This document shows, piece by piece, positions 1-6,702 of a stretch of DNA of 8,144 bases. This DNA comes from an uncultured Ruminococcus sp. (GTDB lineage Bacteria; Bacillota; Clostridia; Oscillospirales; Acutalibacteraceae). A program made the position numbers and the translations under genes. The DNA lies in the NCBI GenBank assembly GCA_905234305.1, contig CAJOHT010000037.1, positions 1 through 8,144 on the forward strand, written 5' to 3'. The first letter of the stretch is position 1, and each line of letters starts with the position of its first letter. The notes under the pieces are model-generated. The model had not been told where the DNA came from, made no database searches, and saw nothing but the letters and a program-made list of their open reading frames with translations.

Positions 1-1
1 A

Positions 2-409
2 GCTATCGCGCGTGAAGCGGGCAGCCGTACGAAAATGGCGGTTCTCTCTAACGACGAAAACATCGACGCTATAGGCTCCTGTATCGGTACACGCGGCGAC
101 CGTGTTAACGAAATTGTCGAGGAACTCGGCGGCGAGAAAATCGATATTATCGAATACAGCACCGAACCCGAGGCTTATATCGCGGCGGCTCTCTCCCCCG
201 CTACCGTGCTTAAGGTAGACATTATTGACGAGAGCGCGAAAAGCTGTAAGGTAACGGTTCCCGACGGCCAGCTTTCTCTCGCTATCGGTAACAAGGGTCA
301 GAACGCGCGCCTTGCCGCCAGATTAACAGGCTGGAAAATCGACATCCGTCCCGAGTCGGGCTTCTACGGCGAGGACGAGGATGACGACGAAACGGAAGCT
401 GAGGAATAA
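2..409 (+). CDS. nusA: Transcription termination/antitermination factor NusA, C-terminal part (5' end outside window)
   Basis: NusA binds RNA polymerase and nascent RNA and modulates pausing, intrinsic termination and antitermination. The reading frame is open from base 2 and starts with AIAREAGSRTK, the conserved entry to the first KH domain, so the S1 and N-terminal domains lie upstream of the window; the internal ATG at base 35 is not the start. About 135 residues are visible: KH1 with a GTRG loop (IGTRGDRV), then KH2 with a GNKG loop (LAIGNKGQNARLAARL), then WKIDIRPES and a short acidic tail rich in D and E. The protein ends soon after KH2, without the acidic repeats of the E. coli protein, as is usual in Firmicutes. 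The stop at 407-409 is two bases before the next gene, and the GAGGA inside its last codons serves as that gene's ribosome binding site. Identification is secure. Confidence 0.97.
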   Translation, partial: AIAREAGSRTKMAVLSNDENIDAIGSCIGTRGDRVNEIVEELGGEKIDIIEYSTEPEAYIAAALSPATVLKVDIIDESAKSCKVTVPDGQLSLAIGNKGQNARLAARLTGWKIDIRPESGFYGEDEDDDETEAEE

Positions 410-411
410 TT

Positions 412-714
412 TTGAAACAGAAAAAGATACCGATGCGCAAATGCATCGGCTGCAACGAAATGAAACCTAAACGCGAATTGGTTCGCGTTGTAAAAGCGCC
501 CGATATAAAGAACGATAACGGCGAAATTGTTGAAAAAGGCGAACTCAGTTTAGACCTTATCGGCAAAAAACCCGGGCGCGGAGCTTACGTTTGTAAAAAT
601 ACCGAGTGTTTTGAAAAAGCTATAAAGGCAAAACGCTTTGAAAAAGCATTTAAAGGACAGATTCCCGACAGTATTTTTGAGGGAATCAAAGAGGAGCTGA
701 AAAAGGTTGAATGA
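412..714 (+). CDS. rnpM: YlxR/RnpM family RNA-binding protein (RNase P modulator)
   Basis: A 100-residue YlxR-family protein. In Bacillus subtilis the homologue, renamed RnpM, binds the RNase P RNA and modulates its activity in vitro; YlxR has also been linked there to regulation of metabolic genes. Visible signatures are the N-terminal KIPMRKCIGC (CxxC at residues 11 and 14), RELVRVV (21-27), the family hallmark GRGAYVC (55-61) and a further Cys at 66, followed by a basic C-terminal helix. The segment between RVV and GRGAY (about residues 28-54) is somewhat longer than in many relatives. The start is TTG at 412: the preceding frame is stopped only 3 nt upstream, GAGGA at 401-405 is spaced 6 nt from it, and the resulting N-terminus matches the family. 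The next ATG, at residue 8, would cut into the motif. It overlaps ylxQ by 8 nt. Confidence 0.93.
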   Translation: MKQKKIPMRKCIGCNEMKPKRELVRVVKAPDIKNDNGEIVEKGELSLDLIGKKPGRGAYVCKNTECFEKAIKAKRFEKAFKGQIPDSIFEGIKEELKKVE

Positions 715-1042
715 TAAATTATTAAGCTTTCTCGGACTTTGCCGCAGAGCAGGCAAACTTACTATAGGAAACGACGCTGTATGTGAAGATATTAAAAACG
801 GTACCGCCAAACTTGTTATCGTTTCCAACGACGTTTCCCTAAATACCGAAAAAAAGCTGAAGAAAATATGCGACGCGTATTCAACCGAGCTTTTGAAATT
901 GAACCGAACCCGAGACGAGCTTTCCGCTGCAATAGGAAAATTCGGCGCGGTAACGGGCGTTTCAGACGAAGGCTTCGCAAAAAAACTTTGTGAGCTTATT
1001 AAAAATGAGAATCAGGAGGTAACTGTCTATGATAAAATATAA
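707..1042 (+). CDS. ylxQ: L7Ae/L30e/S12e/Gadd45-family ribosomal-type protein YlxQ
   Basis: A 111-residue L7Ae-family protein. Bacillus YlxQ and its paralogue YbxF are known to bind kink-turn RNA; the cellular role of YlxQ is not settled. The N-terminal [17 protein letters not shown] (residues 9-25) and the following [16 protein letters not shown] are characteristic of the alpha-beta-alpha L7Ae fold. The start is TTG at 707, eight bases inside ylxR, with GAGGAG at 691-696 ten bases upstream; the ATG at 711 is in a different frame and hits a stop within a few codons. The 3' end runs 14 nt into infB. Position between ylxR and infB is the standard Firmicutes order, which supports the call. Overlaps on both sides suggest translation coupled to its neighbours. 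Confidence 0.92.
   Translation: MNDKLLSFLGLCRRAGKLTIGNDAVCEDIKNGTAKLVIVSNDVSLNTEKKLKKICDAYSTELLKLNRTRDELSAAIGKFGAVTGVSDEGFAKKLCELIKNENQEVTVYDKI
1014..1020 (+). promoter_or_regulatory. Strong Shine-Dalgarno for infB inside ylxQ
   Basis: AGGAGGT, a near-perfect anti-16S match, lies 8 nt before the infB ATG and within the last codons of ylxQ. It is stronger than the GAGGA/GAGGAG sites serving the two preceding TTG-started genes, consistent with higher translation of IF2 from the shared mRNA. Confidence 0.8.
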
Positions 1043-3404
1043 AGTAAAAGAAGTTGCGGATGATTTTAACGTAAAAAGTAAGAAAATTACCGAAATCCTT
1101 TCGGAAAAATGCGGCGTTAACAAAAAGTCTATGACTGCTCTTGAGACCGAGGAGCTTAATGTTATTTTTGATGTAATGACTCTGGAAAACGCTCTCGAAA
1201 ACTTTTCCGAATATTTCGCTGTCCGCGACAGGGCGGTTGAAGAATACGAGAAACAGGCGTCTCAGGACGTTCCCGAGATAAAGGAAGAAAAACCGAATCG
1301 TAAAGAAATCCCCGTAGAAAAAACAGAGAAAAAAGAAACTAAGAAGACTCCCGCTAAGGGAAAAGCTCTACGCGGCAAGCCTGAAAAGGTAGAAGTAGTA
1401 AATACTATAGAAGAGGAAAGAACGGATCACCGCTCTAACCGACGTCTTATCGACACACGTCAGAGTAATGTTGACGTAGAAAAATACAACCAGAAATATG
1501 ACGATATGGCGAACGATAAGCTCCGCCGTAATCAGGATACAAGCAAAAAGCAGAAATTCTCTAACCGCGCCCGCAAGCAGCGTCAGCGCCGCGGCGGAAA
1601 GCGTGAAACCGAGGCTCAAAGACTCGCGCGTATCGAGAAGCAGCGTAAGGAACGCTCAATCACAATCACTATTCCCGATGAGATCGTTGTTTCCGAGCTT
1701 GCTTCACGCCTTAAGGCTACAGTAGCCGAGGTCGTTAAAAAAGCGTTTTTGATGGGTTCTATGATTACAGCTAACGATACCGTTGACTACGATACCGCCG
1801 AGCTTATCGCTATGGAATTCAACGCTAAGGTAGAGAAAGAAGTTGTCGTAACTATCGAGGAAAGAATTATTGACGACAGCGAAGATGACGACGCTAATCT
1901 TGTATCGAGAGCGCCTGTTGTAGTTGTAATGGGTCATGTCGACCACGGTAAGACCTCTATTCTGGACGCTATCCGCCACGCTAACGTTACCGAAGGCGAA
2001 GCAGGCGGCATCACCCAGCATATCGGCGCGTACAGAACTATTGTTAACGACCAGCCGATCACCTTCCTCGATACCCCTGGTCACGAGGCGTTTACCACAA
2101 TGAGAGCCCGTGGCGCTCAGTCTACCGATATCGCTATCTTAGTTGTAGCCGCGGACGACGGTATTATGCCCCAGACAATCGAGGCTATTAACCACGCTAA
2201 AGCGGCGGGCGTTACAATTATTGTCGCTATCAATAAAATGGATAAACCGGGAGCAAATCCCGAGCAGGTTAAGCAGCAGCTTACGGAATACGAACTTATT
2301 CCCGAGGAATGGGGCGGCGACGTAATATGTGTACCTGTTTCGGCAAAAACTAAAGAAGGTCTTGACGACTTGCTCGAAAGCGTTCTGCTCGTAGCGGAAA
2401 TGAAGGAGCTTAAGGCTAATCCCGACAGAGCGGCTAAGGGTATTGTAATCGAGGCTCGTCTTGATAAGGGCAGAGGTCCTATCGCGACTGTTCTCGTACA
2501 GAACGGTACACTTAACGCGGGCGATACTGTTGTCGCGGGTACTTGCTTAGGACGAGTAAGAGCGATGACTAACGATAAGGGCGAAAAGGTTGAGTCCGCT
2601 GGTCCGTCGGTACCTGTTGAGATTATCGGTCTTGACGAAGTTCCCGTAGGCGGCGATATATTCAACTCGGTAACAAACGAGCATCTTGCGCGTCAGCTTG
2701 TTCAGCAGCGTAAGAACGAGCGTAAGGAAGAAATCTTTAACGCTCAGACTAAGGTAACGCTCGACAATCTCTTTGACCAGATGAAGCAGGGCGAGATGAA
2801 AGAGCTTAAGATTATCGTTAAGGCTGACGTTCAGGGTTCTGTTGAGGCGGTTCGTCAGAGTCTTGAGAAATTAACCAACGACGAAGTACGTGTAAATGTT
2901 ATCCACGGCGCGGTAGGCGCGGTCAACGAGAGCGACGTTATGCTCGCGAACGCTTCCAACGCGATTATCGTAGGCTTTAACGTACGTCCCGATTCAAACG
3001 CTCAGAGCAGCGCGGAGCGCGACGGCGTAGATATGCGTATGTACCGTGTAATTTACGATTGTATAGAAGAAATCGAGAGCGCTATGAAGGGTATGCTCGC
3101 TCCGAAAACCAGAGAAGTTGAACTCGGTACCGCCGAGGTCCGCAACGTTATCAAGATTAAGAGCGTCGGCACGATCGCGGGCTCTTACGTTAAGAAGGGC
3201 AAGATCAAGCGCGACGGTATGGTGCGCGTAGTCCGCGACGGTATTATTATCGCCGACGACAATATCGCTTCGCTCCAGCGCTTTAAGGACTCCGTTAAGG
3301 AAGTTGCCGAGGGTTACGAATGCGGTATCTGCCTCGAGAAATTCAGCGACCTTAAGGAAGGCGATATTTTCGAGGTTTACGAAATTGAGGAATACAGGGA
3401 CTAA
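1029..3404 (+). CDS. infB: Translation initiation factor IF-2
   Basis: IF2 is the cytoplasmic GTPase that delivers initiator fMet-tRNA to the 30S subunit and promotes 50S joining. The 791-residue product has an N-terminal IF2_N helix domain (about 1-55), a long Lys/Arg/Glu-rich low-complexity linker (about 70-210), a second IF2_N domain (about 212-265), then the G domain. All GTPase motifs are intact: G1 GHVDHGKT (302-309), G2 [10 protein letters not shown] (326-335), G3 DTPGH (348-352), G4 NKMD (402-405) and G5 SAK (438-440). Domain II begins near 470 ([14 protein letters not shown]), domain III near 590 ([13 protein letters not shown]) and the tRNA-binding domain IV forms the end ([11 protein letters not shown]...EGD). 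The start ATG at 1029 follows a strong SD and overlaps ylxQ by 14 nt. The length is normal for Gram-positive IF2. A 178-nt gap follows before rbfA. Confidence 0.99.
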   Translation: MIKYKVKEVADDFNVKSKKITEILSEKCGVNKKSMTALETEELNVIFDVMTLENALENFSEYFAVRDRAVEEYEKQASQDVPEIKEEKPNRKEIPVEKTEKKETKKTPAKGKALRGKPEKVEVVNTIEEERTDHRSNRRLIDTRQSNVDVEKYNQKYDDMANDKLRRNQDTSKKQKFSNRARKQRQRRGGKRETEAQRLARIEKQRKERSITITIPDEIVVSELASRLKATVAEVVKKAFLMGSMITANDTVDYDTAELIAMEFNAKVEKEVVVTIEERIIDDSEDDDANLVSRAPVVVVMGHVDHGKTSILDAIRHANVTEGEAGGITQHIGAYRTIVNDQPITFLDTPGHEAFTTMRARGAQSTDIAILVVAADDGIMPQTIEAINHAKAAGVTIIVAINKMDKPGANPEQVKQQLTEYELIPEEWGGDVICVPVSAKTKEGLDDLLESVLLVAEMKELKANPDRAAKGIVIEARLDKGRGPIATVLVQNGTLNAGDTVVAGTCLGRVRAMTNDKGEKVESAGPSVPVEIIGLDEVPVGGDIFNSVTNEHLARQLVQQRKNERKEEIFNAQTKVTLDNLFDQMKQGEMKELKIIVKADVQGSVEAVRQSLEKLTNDEVRVNVIHGAVGAVNESDVMLANASNAIIVGFNVRPDSNAQSSAERDGVDMRMYRVIYDCIEEIESAMKGMLAPKTREVELGTAEVRNVIKIKSVGTIAGSYVKKGKIKRDGMVRVVRDGIIIADDNIASLQRFKDSVKEVAEGYECGICLEKFSDLKEGDIFEVYEIEEYRD

Positions 3405-3410
3405 TTTATA

Positions 3411-3469
3411 AACAGTAATCAGTTTACAGTGAGTTTTTTACATTTTCTTACTGACTGCTGCAAACTGTT
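3411..3469 (+). repeat. Imperfect inverted repeat (possible RNA hairpin) after infB
   Basis: Two 23-nt arms, 3411-3433 and 3447-3469, are imperfectly complementary around a 13-nt T-rich loop: AACAGT pairs with ACTGTT at the base, CAG with CTG in the middle, and CAGTGAG with CTTACTG (one G:U) at the tip. An alternative, mutually exclusive pairing joins CAGTTTACAG (3420-3429) to CTGCAAACTG (3458-3467), 9 of 10 matched. No T-run follows the 3' arm, so it does not look like an intrinsic terminator. It could be an mRNA stability or processing element, or simply drifted spacer sequence. Confidence 0.4.
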
Positions 3470-3496
3470 AAACGTCGTGTGCAGAACTTCTATACT
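3468..3496 (+). promoter_or_regulatory. Weak candidate internal promoter upstream of rbfA
   Basis: TATACT at 3491-3496 matches the -10 consensus at five of six positions. With an exact 17-nt spacer, the -35 position reads TTAAAC (three of six). It sits 87 nt before the rbfA start, in the only sizeable gap of the operon, where an internal promoter would make sense. The -35 match is poor and such matches arise by chance in AT-rich spacers. Confidence 0.22.
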
Positions 3497-3567
3497 CAAT
3501 CCAAAATCTGACATAGAAAATAAGGTCAGGGGGATATGTATTTAAAAGAGGAACTGCAAGTGGTGAC

Positions 3568-3573
3568 GAGGAG
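3568..3573 (+). promoter_or_regulatory. Shine-Dalgarno of rbfA
   Basis: GAGGAG lies 9 nt before the ATG at 3583 and fixes the rbfA start; the start also matches the family's usual N-terminus. Confidence 0.75.
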
Positions 3574-3582
3574 ATATAAAAA

Positions 3583-3945
3583 ATGGGACATAAGATTGAA
3601 AGAACTACAGAGGATATAAAAAGAGAGCTTACCGCGATATTCCGCGAGCTTAAGGACCCGCGGGTTAAGGACGCTTTTATTTCAATTATCCGGGTAGATG
3701 TTACGAACGATTTATCATATTGTACCGTTTATGTCAGCGCGATAGAGGGTATGGAGCGCTGTAAGCTGGCGTGTAAGGGACTCGACAGCGCTAAAGGCTT
3801 TATAAGGCGTGAGCTGGGTCACAGGCTCAGGCTCCGCCATGTCCCCGAGCTTATTTTTACCGCCAGCGACAGTATAGAATACAGCGCGAATATCTCGCGC
3901 ATTTTAAACAGTTTAGACATTAAGGAAGACAGTAATGACGATTAA
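3583..3945 (+). CDS. rbfA: 30S ribosome-binding factor A (RbfA)
   Basis: RbfA is a small KH-fold (type II) protein that binds immature 30S subunits and is needed for late 16S rRNA maturation and cold adaptation. The 120-residue product shows the family pattern throughout: RTTEDIKRELTAIFRELKDPRVKDAFISI at the start, VTNDLSYCTVYVS for the central strands, then SAKGFIRRELGHRLRLRHVPEL and a SIEYSANISRILN ending. The length is normal. The start ATG has a GAGGAG nine bases upstream. It lies downstream of infB after a 178-nt gap rather than overlapping it, so its expression may be partly separate from the upstream genes. The 3' end overlaps nrnA by 11 nt, implying translational coupling with it. Confidence 0.97.
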   Translation: MGHKIERTTEDIKRELTAIFRELKDPRVKDAFISIIRVDVTNDLSYCTVYVSAIEGMERCKLACKGLDSAKGFIRRELGHRLRLRHVPELIFTASDSIEYSANISRILNSLDIKEDSNDD

Positions 3946-4861
3946 AGAAGTTGCCGAACTGATATTACAAAATAATAATTTTGAGATTCTTACTCATAAC
4001 TATCCCGACGGCGATTGTATAGGCTGCGCCTTTGCTTTAGCTCTAGCTTTAAAGCAAATCGGCAAAAAAGCCCGAGTTATTACTACCGACCGTTCTAAAA
4101 AATTTGAGTTCATTTTCTCGATGTACGACGCTCACGAGTTTGAGCCCGAGTATATAATTTCAACCGACGTCGCGAACGAAAAACTGCTCGGAGCTAACCG
4201 CAAGGCGTATGAGGGTAAAATCGATTTATGTATCGACCATCATATGTCAAACTGCATTGACGCGCCTAATAAATATGTTGACGAAAAAGCGGCGGCGGCA
4301 GGCGAGATTATTTTTGAGCTTATCCCGCTTTTAGGCGCAGAGATAACAAAAGAAATCGCCGATTGTCTATATACCGCGGTAAGCACCGATACAGGCTGCT
4401 TCCGCTATACAAACACCACCCCGCGCACTATGAGAATCGCGGCGGAGTTAATGGATTTAGGCTGCGACAGCGCTTATATCAACAAGGTTATGTTTGAAAC
4501 AAAATCAAAGGCACGAGTTGAGCTTGAGCGCGAGATACTCGAAAATATGATTTTCTGCGCCGACAATCAATGCGCTATTATTTACACTACCCGAAAAATG
4601 ACAGAGGGCCTCGGCGACGACGAAACCGAGGGCATAGCCTCTATCCCCCGCCAAATCGAGGGCGTTAAAATGGGCATTACCGTACGCGAAAAGGAGAACG
4701 ATTATAAAATCTCCGTCCGCACCAACGACGACGTAGACGCCTGCGCTTTCTGCGCGAAATTCGGCGGCGGCGGTCATATCGCGGCGGCGGGATGTACACT
4801 AAAAGGCGATTTACAAAGCGTTATCGATAAACTCAAAACCGCCGCGGAAGAAACATTATGA
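3935..4861 (+). CDS. nrnA: DHH/DHHA1 phosphoesterase, NrnA-type bifunctional oligoribonuclease/pAp phosphatase
   Basis: NrnA-type enzymes degrade 2-5 nt RNA oligomers and dephosphorylate 3'-phosphoadenosine 5'-phosphate (pAp), using Mn2+ in the cytosol. The 308-residue protein has the expected architecture. The DHH domain carries THNYPDGDCIG (metal-binding H21, D25 and D27), an STD motif (ISTDVAN), the signature DHH at residues 101-103 (CIDHHMSN) and STDTGCFRYTNT. The C-terminal DHHA1 domain carries the substrate-binding GGGGH at 277-281 (FGGGGHIAAAGC). The start ATG at 3935 has AAGGAAG a few bases upstream and lies 11 nt inside rbfA. The stop overlaps the truB start as ATGA. The rbfA-nrnA-truB order is typical of Firmicutes. 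Assignment to the family is firm; exact substrate preference (nano-RNA, pAp or cyclic dinucleotide intermediates) cannot be read from sequence. Confidence 0.93.
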   Translation: MTIKEVAELILQNNNFEILTHNYPDGDCIGCAFALALALKQIGKKARVITTDRSKKFEFIFSMYDAHEFEPEYIISTDVANEKLLGANRKAYEGKIDLCIDHHMSNCIDAPNKYVDEKAAAAGEIIFELIPLLGAEITKEIADCLYTAVSTDTGCFRYTNTTPRTMRIAAELMDLGCDSAYINKVMFETKSKARVELEREILENMIFCADNQCAIIYTTRKMTEGLGDDETEGIASIPRQIEGVKMGITVREKENDYKISVRTNDDVDACAFCAKFGGGGHIAAAGCTLKGDLQSVIDKLKTAAEETL

Positions 4862-5745
4862 ACGGAATACTTTTAATAGATAAACCGAAGGGCTATACCT
4901 CGTTCGATATAGTCGCGGTGACACGTAAACTTATTTCACAAAAAAAGATAGGACATACGGGGACTCTCGATCCGAATGCGACGGGAGTTCTTCCGCTTTT
5001 AATCGGAAACGCGGCTAAGGCTCAGGACATTATCCCTAATCACGATAAGGAGTATATCGCCGAGTTTAAGCTCGGGATCACTACCGATACGCTCGATATC
5101 TGGGGCGAAATAAAATCCGAGAAAAAAACCTCCGTTAAGAAATCGGAGGTCGAGTCCGCGTTAGAAAAATTTCGGGGAGAAATCGAGCAGCTTCCGCCGA
5201 TGTACTCGGCTGTTTCGGTTAACGGTCAAAGGCTTTACAGCTTAGCGCGCCAAGGCATAGAAATCGAGCGTAAACCGAGGAAAGTCACCGTTTATAATCT
5301 TGAGCTTCTCGGCTTTAACGACGAAGAACAAGTTGGAGCCTTAAGAATTCTCTGCTCAAAGGGAACTTATATCCGCACTGTAATAGACGACCTCGGAGCC
5401 GCTTTAGGCACGGGCGCGGTTATGACGTCATTAGACCGTACTATGGCATGCGGGTTTTTAAAGGAAAGCTGCATTCCGCTCAAAAAATTAAAAAGCCTCT
5501 CCCCTGCTGAAATCGAAGAAAAGCTGCTTACTACCGAAAGCCTTTTTGAAAATTACGACGAGTTGAATGTAAGTAAAGCTCAGGCTGAAAGATTTTTTAA
5601 CGGCGGAGCGCTGGATATCGCCCGAACCTCACTGCGGGATAAGGATAATCTCGACGAAAAAATCTACCGCATAAAAAATGACGGCAGATTTTACGGACTC
5701 GGGATAGTAAAGGATAACAGCATAAAAATATATAAGCATTTTTAA
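4858..5745 (+). CDS. truB: tRNA pseudouridine(55) synthase TruB
   Basis: TruB isomerises uridine 55 in the T-loop of tRNAs to pseudouridine and also acts as a tRNA folding chaperone. The 295-residue product begins with the family motif NGILLIDKPKGYTSFD. It contains the catalytic motif GHTGTLDP with nucleophile D38, the MYSAVSVNGQRLYSLARQG segment (active-site Tyr near 116) and CSKGTYIRT with the conserved Arg at 173. After about residue 185 comes a TruB C-terminal/PUA-like region (IPLKKL...SLFENY...ERFFNGG). Length is normal for the family. The start ATG overlaps the nrnA stop by 4 nt (ATGA), with GGAAG 7 nt upstream, so translation is probably coupled. In many Firmicutes ribF follows directly; here truB is the last gene before a terminator region. 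Confidence 0.97.
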   Translation: MNGILLIDKPKGYTSFDIVAVTRKLISQKKIGHTGTLDPNATGVLPLLIGNAAKAQDIIPNHDKEYIAEFKLGITTDTLDIWGEIKSEKKTSVKKSEVESALEKFRGEIEQLPPMYSAVSVNGQRLYSLARQGIEIERKPRKVTVYNLELLGFNDEEQVGALRILCSKGTYIRTVIDDLGAALGTGAVMTSLDRTMACGFLKESCIPLKKLKSLSPAEIEEKLLTTESLFENYDELNVSKAQAERFFNGGALDIARTSLRDKDNLDEKIYRIKNDGRFYGLGIVKDNSIKIYKHF

Positions 5746-5761
5746 GCAATAAATATAATCG

Positions 5762-5780
5762 TACCCCTTTTTAAGGGGTA
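5762..5780 (+). terminator. Short hairpin just after truB
   Basis: TACCCCTT and AAGGGGTA form a perfect 8-bp stem with a 3-nt loop, 16 nt after the truB stop. Only TTT follows before the sequence turns A-rich, so this is at best a weak intrinsic terminator on its own. It may protect the truB mRNA 3' end or work together with the hairpin 16 nt further on. Confidence 0.5.
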
Positions 5781-5795
5781 TTTAAATGTAAAAAT

Positions 5796-5837
5796 AACGT
5801 CAGTACATTTGGCAATCTCTTAAATGTACTGACGTTT
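5796..5837. terminator. Bidirectional intrinsic terminator between convergent genes
   Basis: AACGTCAGTACATTT (5796-5810) and AAATGTACTGACGTT (5822-5836) form a perfect 15-bp stem around an 11-nt loop. On the + strand the stem is followed by TTTCTTTATTT; on the - strand it is followed by ATTTTTACATTT. T-rich flanks on both sides, between truB and the oppositely oriented surface-protein gene, make it a good candidate to end both transcripts. Confidence 0.8.
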
Positions 5838-5875
5838 CTTTATTTAATTACAAAATTCGCGTCATTCACTACGAA

Positions 5876-6702
5876 TTATTTTACGGTAACTTTTACTTTC
5901 TTGTAAAGTCCGTTCTGAGCGTAAGCGTAGATATACGCCGTACCCTTCTTCTTAGCCTTAATCTTACCTTTCTGGGTAACTTTTGCTACTGCGGTATTGG
6001 AGCTTTCGTATTTTACCTTACGGTGTCGCTTAACCTTCTTCGCCTTCGACTGCGGTACTTCCTTAGTCTTAAGCGTAAAGGTCTTGCCCTTCTTAAGGGT
6101 TATACTGCTCTTATTCACGGTAACGGTCTTATCGTTGCCGTTTTTACCGCCCTTAGTTACAACGTGAACGGTTTTAGAGGATGTAACAACCTTTCTGTTC
6201 TTATCGAGAGCTATAATAAGATACTTATAATATGTACCCTTCTTCAGCTTCTTCTGAGTATAAGAATTCTTTGTTATTGTCTTAATCTTCTTAAACGGCG
6301 GTACCTGACCTTTCTTAGTTCCGCATTTTGAGCCGTATACAACGTAATACTTAGCTCCCTTAACCTTATTCCAGTGAATTGTAATCGCGTTCTTCGTCAT
6401 CGATTTCTGTCTAGCGCAGAGGAGTCCGAAGATACTTCCCTTAAGGTCTTTTTCGGTTTTTTGCTTAATTACGAAGTTGTCAACCTGTTTCTCGGAAATA
6501 CCCTTCTTGATCTCGGATACGGGAGCGCCGCCGTTCTCGTTAGCGGGATCATCTTTTCCGCCGCCGTTAGGATCTGTCGGGTTATTTGTCGCGTCGGTAG
6601 GAGCCTGATCGGTTGTATCCTGAGTAGCTTCTGTAGCGTCGGTTGTCGGCTGTTCGGGTAAGTCGGAGGGATTGGTAGTTTCCTTCGTTTCGATTGTCGG
6701 AG
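5876..6702 (-). CDS. Segment C: linker end, FN3-like and lysine-rich Big_2-like C-terminal domains (frame 3 of 3)
   Basis: This frame opens just after a stop at 6704-6706 and continues the Thr/Pro/Asp-rich linker (TIETKETTNPSD, TTDATEATQDTT) to a GGG hinge. Then come VDNFVIKQKTEKDLKGSIFGL and an FN3-like domain (AITIHWNKVKGAKYYVVYG..., ending at YYKYLIIALDKN...SSKTVHVVTKGGK). A Big_2-like Ig fold closes the protein (VNKSSITLKKGKTFTL...YESSNTAVAKVTQKGKIKAKKKGTAYIYAYAQNG...VKVTVK). From the Met at 6400 to the stop there are 174 residues with 45 Lys and only about 4 Asp/Glu. The same FN3-Big_2 basic tail is familiar at the C-terminus of exported proteins of Ruminococcus-like bacteria, possibly for non-covalent wall attachment; that role is inferred. 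The Met at 6400 is internal, not the start. Confidence 0.7.

Noticed and set aside
1704..2665. - strand open frames of 126 and 182 codons inside infB
   Set aside because: Opposite-strand shadows of infB's regular codon pattern; infB is intact with all GTPase motifs.
3505..3573. CTGA and GTGACGA motifs resembling kink-turn (box C/D-like) sequences before rbfA, interesting because YlxQ-type proteins bind K-turns
   Set aside because: I could not find flanking stems in the right order to form a K-turn; the short motifs alone are not informative.
5851..5878. AATTCG/CGAATT inverted repeat overlapping the stop of the surface-protein gene
   Set aside because: Only 6 bp with a 12-nt loop in AT-rich sequence; expected by chance and redundant with the stronger terminator nearby.
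6023..6661. + strand open frames of about 95-102 codons opposite the surface-protein tail
   Set aside because: They are antisense shadows of Lys- and Thr-rich codons, with Leu/Ser-rich composition, no plausible SD and no family resemblance.
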